A stretch of 64,000 nt of DNA from Acidobacteriota bacterium (GTDB lineage Bacteria > Acidobacteriota > UBA890 > WLXD01), in the NCBI GenBank assembly GCA_012103255.1, contig WLXD01000007.1:1-64000 (forward strand), in the 5' to 3' direction. A program made the position numbers and the translations under genes. This document shows, piece by piece, positions 27,177-34,912 of this stretch (its first letter is position 1; every line of letters begins with the position of its first letter). The notes beneath the pieces are model-generated. The model made no database searches. It was not told the origin of the DNA and worked only from the letters and a program-made list of their open reading frames with translations.

Positions 27177-30119
27177 TCAGTCGGTGTCCGCAGACTGGGC
27201 GACCGCGGTACGGCGATCGAGCCTGTAGGCATCGCGGCCTGGCTTCAGCGGCCGGATCAACCAATATGGCCGACGCATTCCATCGGGCGAATGCTCCTCG
27301 GCGCCACGCGCGCGCGCCAGCCATTCGCTGTAGATCTCGCGCGAGCGATCCGTATCAACCGCGATGTCGCCGTAGGAGTCGTCGCTACCTGCCGCCGTGA
27401 TACGCACGGCCTGGTGCCAGCAGTGCATGCCGGACACGGGGTCAGGATGAACACCGAACGCGAGGTTCTGGTGCACGCCGACATCGGTCCACCAGATGCG
27501 GCCAGTGTCGGGATCGTTCGACTCAAACGGCCTGGCACCACGCAGGCGGCGAAGGTGCCACTGGCTCCCATCACGACCGAGGTCGGCCGTGGCCATCATC
27601 TGGCGTTGACCGTGATCGTGGAGCTTCCACCGACCCATGTGATGACTGCAGGCAACAACCCCCGGTCGGATCCCCTCGGTCACCCAGGCCTTCACGACGA
27701 AGTAGCCGGTCTGCGTCTCGACTCTCACCAGATCCCCTGTCTCAACTCCGACCTGTCGCGCATGACTCGGATGTAGCCAGAGCGGATTCGTATGGGCGAT
27801 CTCGTCGAGCCACTTCGAATTGGCCGAGCGCGTGTGGATCTGCACGGGCAGCCTGAAGGTGGAGATCAAGGGGACCTCCTCGGACTCCATCCGCTCCGGA
27901 TGAACGTGACTCTTGATGTAGGTCGGCAGCGCGGCATCTTGCCAGCCCCATTGCGCAAGGGTCGAGGAGTAGAACTCCAACCGACCACTTGGGTTCGGGA
28001 AGCCGCGTAGAACCTCGTCACCAACTCGCACGCCCGCGGCCCTGCGTCCTTCCGCGTCGGGCTCGGGAGCGCCGGTAGGAACGATGTTCAGCGGCGCGGG
28101 TGCCGGGGTGCGTGTGTAAACCCGCCCGAACAGATCTTCTGCCGGGTCTTCCAGCTGGTCGGTGTCCACGACCTCCTCGTAGAGCGGCCCGATCTCGCGA
28201 GCCACCTCGAAGGCGCCGTACCGGCGCATGTATTCGAGCGGCGTGCGTCCTTCGGCGGCAGCCGCCTCGGGCAGACCCGGCACGGAGTTGTCGAAGATGT
28301 GTCCGTAGTACTCGTCCACGGTGAGCTTGGTGCCCGGGTTCTGCTTGGATTCGGCGAACCCGCGGATCCCCAACTCACCATCAGGATCGATTCTCCAGGT
28401 CAACTCGATCCAGAACTCGTTCTCTTCCCACACCTCGCCCGGATTGGACTCACGCGTGTCGTTGATCGTCTCGCCGAGCCGTTCGCGCGCCGCGCGCAGC
28501 ACCGGCTGGCGGAAGCCGACCCACTGGCCATCGTGCGTCTCATACGAGTGCACATCGTGCCGCTCCGACGCATGTCCCATCGGCAGTACGAAGTCGGCGA
28601 AGTACGCAGTTTCGTTCCACGTCGGAGTCAGCGCCGCGTAGCAACCGACACGAGCGGGGTCGCTCAGCATCTCGATCCAGGCGAAGCCGTCGGGATTGGT
28701 CCAGACCGGGTTGTAGACCCGGCTGAAGTACACCTCGAGTCGTGCGTCGTGCTCGCGCATCAGATGCGGCAGTAGGAACGACAACTCGTACATCGCGAGC
28801 GGATATTGAACAGGCCAGTTGAGTTCGTTCCACTTCTGCGGGTGCGACGGCATGTGGATCGGCCGCGCCACGAACTTGTTCCAGGCGTTGGGATACGTCC
28901 CGCCGGGCGTCGCGACAGCCCCGAGTAGCGTGTTGAGAAAGAACAAACAGCGCGCCACCTGCCAGCCGCCCTCATTGCCGGCCCCTGCGCTGCGCCAGTT
29001 GTGCGTCGCGAGTCGGGTCCCTGCCCCGGCCACGAGATCCGCAACTTCCCTGATTACCTCAACGTCGAGGCCAGACTCGCCCGCGGCGAACTCGAACGTG
29101 TACTCGGCGTAGAGCTCCTCGAGCCTCGTTTCGAAGTTCTCGAAGGTCGCATCCAGCTCTGGATGCTCCTTCACGAGATACTCCTGCCAGTTGAACCAGC
29201 GCCGCACAAACTCGCGGTCGTAGGTCTTCGACTGGATCAGGTGATTCGCGATGGCCAGCAGGACGGCGGCCTCCGAACCCGGATAGCTCGCCAACCAGTG
29301 ATCCGCGTGCGTCGCGGTGTTCGACATCCTGGTGTCGAACACGATCACCTTCGCTCCTCGTTGCCGCGCTTCCGTGATGCGTTGCGCATGAGGGTTGAAG
29401 TAGTGCCCTGTTTCCAGGTGGGCAGAAATCAGGAGAATCACCTCAGCGTTCGCGTAGTCCGGACTCGGGCGATCGATACCCGTCCAGAAGGCATACCCGG
29501 CGCGGGCGCTCGCCGAACAGACGTTCGTGTGCGAGTTGTGTCCATCGACGCCCCAGGAAGCGATCACGCGCTCGGTGAAGCCATCCTCTCCCGGTCGACC
29601 GACGTGGTACATCACCTCGTTGTGTCGGTCCTCCTGGAGGCACTTGCGGATACGCGCGGCCAGCTCGTCAAGAGCCTCGTCCCAGGAGCAACGTTCCCAC
29701 TGCCCACCGCCGCGTTCGCCCACCCGCTTCAGCGGATAAAGGATGCGGTCGGGGTCGACTATCTGGTTGTGGGTCGCCGGTCCCTTGGCGCAATTGCGCC
29801 CGCGCGAGCCCGGATGTTCCGGGTTGCCCTCGAACTTCCGTACCTGCATCGACTCCCGATCAACGTAGGCGAGCAGCCCGCAAGCTGACTCGCAGTTGAA
29901 GCAGGTCGTGGGCACCAGCATGTAGTGCTTCTCTTTGCGCTCAGGCCACGCCTTGGAGTCGAGCTCTACCCAATGATCCCAGCGTTCGCGCGGCGGAAAA
30001 CTCGCCAGATGAATACGACTGGGCCCCGGGTAGAACGTCTCACCGCGCGCCTCAACCTCGGCTCGCGCTGCGCTGACGCGGGCCTCCAGTTCATCCAGTT
30101 TCTTTGTCGAATCGCTCAT
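27177..30119 (-). CDS. Molybdopterin oxidoreductase catalytic subunit (DMSO reductase family, SoeA-like)
   Basis: 980 residues. An N-terminal helical stretch precedes a 4Fe-4S site at C73, C76, C80 and C110 (CFNCESAC ... RNCAKG). The molybdenum ligand is probably C201 in SHTNVCSASARAGYAFW. Later come DFVLPMGHASERHDV and a C-terminal molydopterin-dinucleotide domain with TRSANSKWLDEIAHTNPLWLHPSHA, GDLVRVET and SHHMGRW. There is no Tat signal, so the subunit should face the cytoplasm, and its length and lack of Tat recall SoeA (sulfite dehydrogenase) and relatives rather than DmsA, PsrA or NarG. It overlaps the FeS-NrfD gene by four bases, forming an obvious membrane complex. The substrate (sulfite, polysulfide or another oxyanion) is inferred only. 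Confidence 0.88.
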   Translation of the reverse strand: MSDSTKKLDELEARVSAARAEVEARGETFYPGPSRIHLASFPPRERWDHWVELDSKAWPERKEKHYMLVPTTCFNCESACGLLAYVDRESMQVRKFEGNPEHPGSRGRNCAKGPATHNQIVDPDRILYPLKRVGERGGGQWERCSWDEALDELAARIRKCLQEDRHNEVMYHVGRPGEDGFTERVIASWGVDGHNSHTNVCSASARAGYAFWTGIDRPSPDYANAEVILLISAHLETGHYFNPHAQRITEARQRGAKVIVFDTRMSNTATHADHWLASYPGSEAAVLLAIANHLIQSKTYDREFVRRWFNWQEYLVKEHPELDATFENFETRLEELYAEYTFEFAAGESGLDVEVIREVADLVAGAGTRLATHNWRSAGAGNEGGWQVARCLFFLNTLLGAVATPGGTYPNAWNKFVARPIHMPSHPQKWNELNWPVQYPLAMYELSFLLPHLMREHDARLEVYFSRVYNPVWTNPDGFAWIEMLSDPARVGCYAALTPTWNETAYFADFVLPMGHASERHDVHSYETHDGQWVGFRQPVLRAARERLGETINDTRESNPGEVWEENEFWIELTWRIDPDGELGIRGFAESKQNPGTKLTVDEYYGHIFDNSVPGLPEAAAAEGRTPLEYMRRYGAFEVAREIGPLYEEVVDTDQLEDPAEDLFGRVYTRTPAPAPLNIVPTGAPEPDAEGRRAAGVRVGDEVLRGFPNPSGRLEFYSSTLAQWGWQDAALPTYIKSHVHPERMESEEVPLISTFRLPVQIHTRSANSKWLDEIAHTNPLWLHPSHARQVGVETGDLVRVETQTGYFVVKAWVTEGIRPGVVACSHHMGRWKLHDHGQRQMMATADLGRDGSQWHLRRLRGARPFESNDPDTGRIWWTDVGVHQNLAFGVHPDPVSGMHCWHQAVRITAAGSDDSYGDIAVDTDRSREIYSEWLARARGAEEHSPDGMRRPYWLIRPLKPGRDAYRLDRRTAVAQSADTD

Positions 30120-31663
30120 GCCAACGGCACCGCCTGACCTGCCTGCACGTAGGCGTGTTCGTGGAGAGCCAGCCCGATCAACGCCAATACGGCGCCCCCG
30201 ATCAAGAACCAGGGTGCGAGCACGCCAGCGAGCAACATCACGGCGCCGGCGCGGAAGTGGCCGGCGTAGCGGCCGCGCGTCATCTCCTGCACCGCGAGGC
30301 GGGCGTGCGCGGTCGGATGAACCAGAGTGATCTCACCGAGCACGAAAAGGAGATGCGTTGCGGACGAAAGAGCGATTGTCCAGAGCAGCGCCGTGGGCAA
30401 CCGTGAAGGCACCCCGCCGGGCACGAACACCACGACGATGAAGAGCGCCGCGGCACCCGCCAGCACCGCCTGGACGGCCATGTGCGGTGGCAGCAGCGGA
30501 CTCTGCCAGAGGTCGCGCGCCTTCGCCTGGGCAAACAAGTAGGCGGTGTAGGCCGCCGTCATCACGGCAAGGGGCAGGCCTGGAACAAGCAAGGCAAACT
30601 GAAGTTGATGACTGCCCACGAGGCTACCCAACAGATGTCCGACGAGGATCGCTCCGTAGGCCGCGATCACGTAGGCGCCTTTCACCAACCAGCTGCGCCA
30701 CTGACCGCGGGTGAAGATCATGTAGAAGCGGGTCGGGTGTTCCAGGTCCCAGATCAGCAGCGCCCCGGTGATGCCGAGGAATAGCAAAGACAGCAGCGGG
30801 ACCACCCATTGCCAGAGCATGTGGGCCGGATCGAGTATCCCCAGGTAGGCCGCGACTCCACCAACGAGATAGGCGCCAGCGGCTATGGCCTTGGTCCATG
30901 TGTATGCGCTGACGCGCCAGTCCCACGGCATCGCGTGAGGCACGTCGTAGGCGAGCATGGCTGCGGCCGAGCTGTTCGGCCGATCAGGGTGCCCGGACAC
31001 AACGCGGTCCGGACCCGGCGTCTGCTCGCTCCACATGAAGAGGTCGCCCGGAGGCCGCTGCGCAGCCAGCGGATCGAGCGTGGCCTGGCTCGCACCGCGG
31101 TAGAAAACCTTGGGGTGGGTCTCTTTCTCGGGCCGCCGCACGGCGACCGGCTCGCGCTGCAGCATCTGGGCGACCTTCGAGGTGGGGTCGCGCATGTCGC
31201 CGACGAGAATTGCTTCGGTCGGGCAAACCACGGAACAAGCCGGTTCCAGACCAATATCGAGGCGGTGCGCGCAGAAATTGCACTTCTCGGCCGAATGATC
31301 TTCGGGGTTCATGAAGATCGCGTCATAGGGACATGCGGCGATGCATGCCTTGCAGCCGATGCAAATGGACTTGTCAAAATCCACGATGCCATCGTCGCGT
31401 TGGTACATCGCAGCAGTCGGGCACGCGGTGACACACGGCGCGTTGTCGCACTGGTTGCACCGGGTTACCTGGTAGTTCCGGCGCGCGTTCGGGAACGTGC
31501 CGACGTCTACGTACTTCACGTAGGTACGGTTGACCGACAGCGGCACCGCATTCTCCGACTTACATGCCGTCGAGCACGCGTGACAACCGATGCACAGTGT
31601 GTGATCGATGACCTTCGCCCAGCGCGGGCCCGACGTTCCCCCCTGCTCGTCTACCCGCGTCAT
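30116..31663 (-). CDS. Fused ferredoxin-NrfD membrane subunit of the molybdo-complex
   Basis: 515 residues from ATG 31663 (AGGA just upstream, 10 nt after the neighbour's stop). Residues about 15-170 hold four 4Fe-4S cluster motifs: CIGCHACSTAC, CNQCDNAPCVTACP, CIGCKACIAACP and CNFCAHRLDIGLEPACSVVCP. A linker of about 90 residues follows. From about 250 to the end are NrfD-type membrane helices, with the signature LIWDLEHPTRFYMIF and eight or so hydrophobic spans. In most Dms/Psr/Soe systems these are two separate subunits; here one polypeptide carries both. It would take electrons between the catalytic subunit and the quinone pool. Cluster count and fold are read from motifs. Confidence 0.9.
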   Translation of the reverse strand: MTRVDEQGGTSGPRWAKVIDHTLCIGCHACSTACKSENAVPLSVNRTYVKYVDVGTFPNARRNYQVTRCNQCDNAPCVTACPTAAMYQRDDGIVDFDKSICIGCKACIAACPYDAIFMNPEDHSAEKCNFCAHRLDIGLEPACSVVCPTEAILVGDMRDPTSKVAQMLQREPVAVRRPEKETHPKVFYRGASQATLDPLAAQRPPGDLFMWSEQTPGPDRVVSGHPDRPNSSAAAMLAYDVPHAMPWDWRVSAYTWTKAIAAGAYLVGGVAAYLGILDPAHMLWQWVVPLLSLLFLGITGALLIWDLEHPTRFYMIFTRGQWRSWLVKGAYVIAAYGAILVGHLLGSLVGSHQLQFALLVPGLPLAVMTAAYTAYLFAQAKARDLWQSPLLPPHMAVQAVLAGAAALFIVVVFVPGGVPSRLPTALLWTIALSSATHLLFVLGEITLVHPTAHARLAVQEMTRGRYAGHFRAGAVMLLAGVLAPWFLIGGAVLALIGLALHEHAYVQAGQAVPLA

Positions 31664-31673
31664 GCAGTCCTGT

Positions 31674-32423
31674 CTACTTTCGGCTGTCCGGTTCGTACTG
31701 GTACACAACGTAGAAGGACTCGGGCAGATTCACCCACACAGCCCAGCCCGCCCGCGGGTCGAGATGAAACAACTCGCGCTCACATCGGCCGGAATCCTGA
31801 AGCAAGTCCACCGCTGTGTCGACCCCGGTCGTGGAATGTGGGCTACAGGCCTTCACGGCAGCGTCTTGAACAGCCACCTGCTTTGCGTCGAGCGGTAAGA
31901 CAATCACGACGTCTCGAGCTCCGGGAGTGCCGCCCTCGACCGTGGCCCCGGCGCTCAACTGCAGCCCATCGGACATGCAGAGACGCTCGGGCGGCGCGGT
32001 CCAATCGAATCGCACGCTGCCGCTCGCCAGGTCGCTATCAACATCTAGCGTCGCGAACGGATCATCGGTTCCACGCGCGTGTACATTGAGCTCGGCATAG
32101 GGAACGCCTTCGACCGTCGGCCGCAGATCCGGTCCCGCACCACCGTCACGGCGCACCCATTTCCAACCATCCTCGAGTTCCGACAGGTGATAGCGCGAGT
32201 AGGCGCCCCGTCGGAAAGCCGTGTCATGCTCCGCGAGCCAATCAACCGTCACCGGTTCGCCACGGCGCCAGCAGATGTTGGATGCGTTGTTGCGTGCATC
32301 CATCTCCTTGGCCACCACCGACGGGTCGGCGCCGGCTCGGAGGGGGTCATATTCCTGCGCAGTCGCAGGAAACGCGAGGGTCACCAGCAGCAGCGTACTG
32401 AGCTTCGCAATGCCGTCTCTCAT
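31674..32423 (-). CDS. Secreted protein of unknown family in the molybdo-operon
   Basis: 249 residues with a clear signal (MRDGIAKLSTLLLVTLAFPATA|QEYDPL) and a GGGAG site upstream. I do not recognise the fold. The mature part has four cysteines (NICWRR, RLCMSDG, KACSPH, GRCEREL), enough for two disulfides, and a beta-rich composition with many short Asp/Gly turns. It is the first gene of the leftward operon and ends 10 nt before the ferredoxin-NrfD gene, so it may be a periplasmic partner of that membrane protein. No heme (CxxCH) or metal-binding motif is evident. Confidence 0.65.
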   Translation of the reverse strand: MRDGIAKLSTLLLVTLAFPATAQEYDPLRAGADPSVVAKEMDARNNASNICWRRGEPVTVDWLAEHDTAFRRGAYSRYHLSELEDGWKWVRRDGGAGPDLRPTVEGVPYAELNVHARGTDDPFATLDVDSDLASGSVRFDWTAPPERLCMSDGLQLSAGATVEGGTPGARDVVIVLPLDAKQVAVQDAAVKACSPHSTTGVDTAVDLLQDSGRCERELFHLDPRAGWAVWVNLPESFYVVYQYEPDSRK

Positions 32424-32705
32424 GGCTCACTCCCGAGGTCACCGGCCCATGATTTCTCTCTCAGGCGATGCGGCCGCAAGGCTACCGCGAAGCACCCTCA
32501 ATGTCACCGGAAATCCTTGCGACGGCGCGAACCTGCACAAGACGCGCGGGGTGGCGACGCAATCGGGCAGACACGACCCGCAGGGGGTGTTTAAATCTCC
32601 GTACCTCAGAGGTGAGCGCTCCCAAATCGCAGCGTGTTCTGCACACCGCTCCCCTCATTCATCGCGGCCGCGGGACGGCCAAGACATATCGGGTGAGGAA
32701 CCCCT

Positions 32706-34511
32706 GTGAACTCCAGGAACGAACACCTCGAGCGCTGGGTCAGTGAAGTCGCGGAACTCTGTCAGCCTGCTGAGATCGTCTGGTGCGACGGCTCGCCGGC
32801 GGAGTACGAGCGCCTTAGTCAACTCATGGTCGACGCGGGCACCTACGTCCGCCTCAACGAGGATCACAAACCCAACAGTTTCTTGTGTCGCTCCGATCCG
32901 GGCGACGTGGCGCGGGTGGAGGATCAGACGTTCATCTGCTCGGTGAACAAGTCGGACGCGGGCCCTACCAACAACTGGGCCGACCCGGACGCGATGCGCT
33001 CCCAACTCGGGCGTCTGTTTGCCGGCAGCACGCAGGGCCGGACGATGTACGTCATCCCCTACTCCATGGGCCCGATCGGCAGCGACATCGCGCGGATTGG
33101 CGTGGAGATCAGCGACTCTCCGTACGTAGTGTGCAACATGCACATCATGGCGCGGGTCGGCAGCGCAGTGCTGGACGTGCTCGGCGACAGCCCCGACTTC
33201 GTGCGCGGCCTGCACTCGGTGGGCTACCCGCTCCCAGACGGCACACCCGACGTGCCGTGGCCGTGCGACGCGGAAAACAAGTTCATCTGCCATTTCCCGG
33301 AAAGCCGCGAGATCATGTCGTACGGCTCCGGCTACGGCGGCAACGCGCTGCTAGGCAAGAAATGCCACGCGCTGCGCATCGCGTCGGTACAGGCGCGCGA
33401 CGAGGGTTGGCTCGCCGAGCACATGCTGATTCTCAAGCTGACCAGCCCGGCCGGCGAAGTGAAGTACGTCGCCGCCGCGTTCCCGAGCGCCTGCGGCAAA
33501 ACGAACCTCGCGATGATGAACCCGTCGATAGAGGGCTGGAAAGTCGAGACCATCGGCGACGACATTGCCTGGATGAAGTACGGCCCTGACGGACAGCTTT
33601 ACGCGATCAATCCGGAAGCCGGGTTCTTCGGCGTGGCGCCGGGAACGAACGACTGCTCGAACCCGAATGCCATGAAGTCGCTCAGTGCGAACTCCATCTT
33701 CACCAACGTCGCGATGACGCCCGACGGCGACGTGTGGTGGGAGGAGATGACCGACGATTCACCGGATCAACTAGTCGACTGGCACGGCAATGATTGGACG
33801 CCCGACAGCGATGTGAAGGCGGCGCACCCGAACGCTCGCTTCACCGCGCCGGCATCGCAGTGCCCTGTGATCGCGGACGAATGGGAAAACGCCGCTGGGG
33901 TGCCGATCAGCGCCATCCTGTTCGGCGGCCGCCGGGCCAAGACCATCCCGCTGGTGATGGAGGCGTTCGACTGGGAGCACGGGACGTTCCTTGGCGCGAC
34001 CATGTCCTCAGCCAAGACTGCCGCAGCGGCCGGCACGGTCGGCGAAGTTCGCCGTGACCCGATGGCCATGCTCCCGTTCTGCGGCTACCACATGGCCGAC
34101 TACTTCGATCACTGGTTGCAGACCGGCGCCCGTGAAGGCGCGGACCTGCCGCGCGTGTTCTACGTCAACTGGTTCCGCAAGACCGACGACGGTTGCTTCC
34201 TGTGGCCCGGCTTCGGTGAAAACTCGCGTGTTCTCAAATGGATCTTCGAGCGTTGCGACGGCACCGCCGCGGCAGTTGAGACGCCCATCGGCCGGATGCC
34301 TGCACCAGGTGCGCTGGACGTGGCCGGACTGAGCTTGAGCGAGGCCGACCTGGCAGAGCTATTGCGCGTTGATGAAGCCGGCTGGCAAGAGGAACTGCCG
34401 CTGATCGAGGCTCACTTCGAGAAGTTCGGCGACCGCCTCCCCGAGGCGTTGCGCGCGCAGCTTGCCGCGCTTCGTGAGCGACTACAGAGCACCGCGGTTA
34501 CCGTCGGGTAG
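32706..34511 (+). CDS. pckG: Phosphoenolpyruvate carboxykinase (GTP)
   Basis: 601 residues starting at GTG 32706 after GAGGA. All landmarks of the GTP-dependent enzyme are visible: [12 protein letters not shown] and the early [18 protein letters not shown] segment, [14 protein letters not shown], the Mn-site region [16 protein letters not shown], the P-loop variant [13 protein letters not shown] with the reactive Cys, [13 protein letters not shown], and [25 protein letters not shown] for guanine binding. It converts oxaloacetate and GTP to PEP, CO2 and GDP, the first step of gluconeogenesis, in the cytoplasm. Length is normal. It stands alone, followed by a bidirectional terminator. Confidence 0.97.
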   Translation: MNSRNEHLERWVSEVAELCQPAEIVWCDGSPAEYERLSQLMVDAGTYVRLNEDHKPNSFLCRSDPGDVARVEDQTFICSVNKSDAGPTNNWADPDAMRSQLGRLFAGSTQGRTMYVIPYSMGPIGSDIARIGVEISDSPYVVCNMHIMARVGSAVLDVLGDSPDFVRGLHSVGYPLPDGTPDVPWPCDAENKFICHFPESREIMSYGSGYGGNALLGKKCHALRIASVQARDEGWLAEHMLILKLTSPAGEVKYVAAAFPSACGKTNLAMMNPSIEGWKVETIGDDIAWMKYGPDGQLYAINPEAGFFGVAPGTNDCSNPNAMKSLSANSIFTNVAMTPDGDVWWEEMTDDSPDQLVDWHGNDWTPDSDVKAAHPNARFTAPASQCPVIADEWENAAGVPISAILFGGRRAKTIPLVMEAFDWEHGTFLGATMSSAKTAAAAGTVGEVRRDPMAMLPFCGYHMADYFDHWLQTGAREGADLPRVFYVNWFRKTDDGCFLWPGFGENSRVLKWIFERCDGTAAAVETPIGRMPAPGALDVAGLSLSEADLAELLRVDEAGWQEELPLIEAHFEKFGDRLPEALRAQLAALRERLQSTAVTVG

Positions 34512-34520
34512 AGCGCGCGG

Positions 34521-34564
34521 GGACGGCACCCACCGAACCGGCTGCGTTGCGGCCGGTGCCGTCC
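34521..34564. terminator. Bidirectional terminator between pckG and arsR
   Basis: Perfect 10-bp stem GGACGGCACC (34521-34530) / GGTGCCGTCC (34555-34564) with an inner CCGGC / GGCCGG pairing, located between convergent genes. Confidence 0.65.
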
Positions 34565-34568
34565 ACCC

Positions 34569-34853
34569 TCACGCGTTGGCCTTGGGGCCAATCTGCTGCA
34601 AACATGTGTCGAGCCAGCGCATCAGCGCCTGCACCCCATCTGCGCGGGCCCGATAGATCCGCAAAGCACCCCGGCTCTCCACGTCGACCAGTCGGGCCGC
34701 CCGTAACACCTTGAGGTGCTGCGACACCGCCGGCTGACTCACCGGCGCCCAGCCGGCAAGCTCACCCACCGAGCGCGGCGCCTGAACGATCCGCTCGAAC
34801 AGAGCCCGTCGCGTGGGATCCGCGAGTGCATGTAGAACTTTAATATCATTCAT
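34569..34853 (-). CDS. ArsR/SmtB family transcriptional regulator
   Basis: 94 residues from ATG 34853 (a GTG one codon earlier is possible). Winged-helix pattern: LHALADPTRRALFERIVQ, SVGELAGWAPVSQPAVSQHLKVLRAARLVDVESRG and ALRIYRARADG. No metal-site ELCVCDL motif is present, so it is of the SdpR/metal-independent type. A near-perfect operator lies 5 bp upstream of the start, implying autoregulation. The usual AHSA1/SRPBCC partner gene of SdpR-type repressors is not adjacent; an SRPBCC gene does occur at 57884. Upstream is the kinase gene, with a 60-bp AT-rich gap. Confidence 0.9.
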   Translation of the reverse strand: MNDIKVLHALADPTRRALFERIVQAPRSVGELAGWAPVSQPAVSQHLKVLRAARLVDVESRGALRIYRARADGVQALMRWLDTCLQQIGPKANA

Positions 34854-34858
34854 CACTT

Positions 34859-34878
34859 ATATAAGCAATATCTTATAT
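34859..34878 (-). promoter_or_regulatory. Palindromic ArsR-type operator
   Basis: Perfect 7-bp inverted repeat ATATAAG-N6-CTTATAT in an otherwise very GC-rich region, 5 bp upstream of the arsR start codon. Its AT-rich dyad form fits known ArsR/SmtB operators, so the regulator probably represses its own promoter. Confidence 0.65.
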
Positions 34879-34912
34879 CTTGATGAAAAGAAAAAGACCC
34901 TTGAGCGAATTG

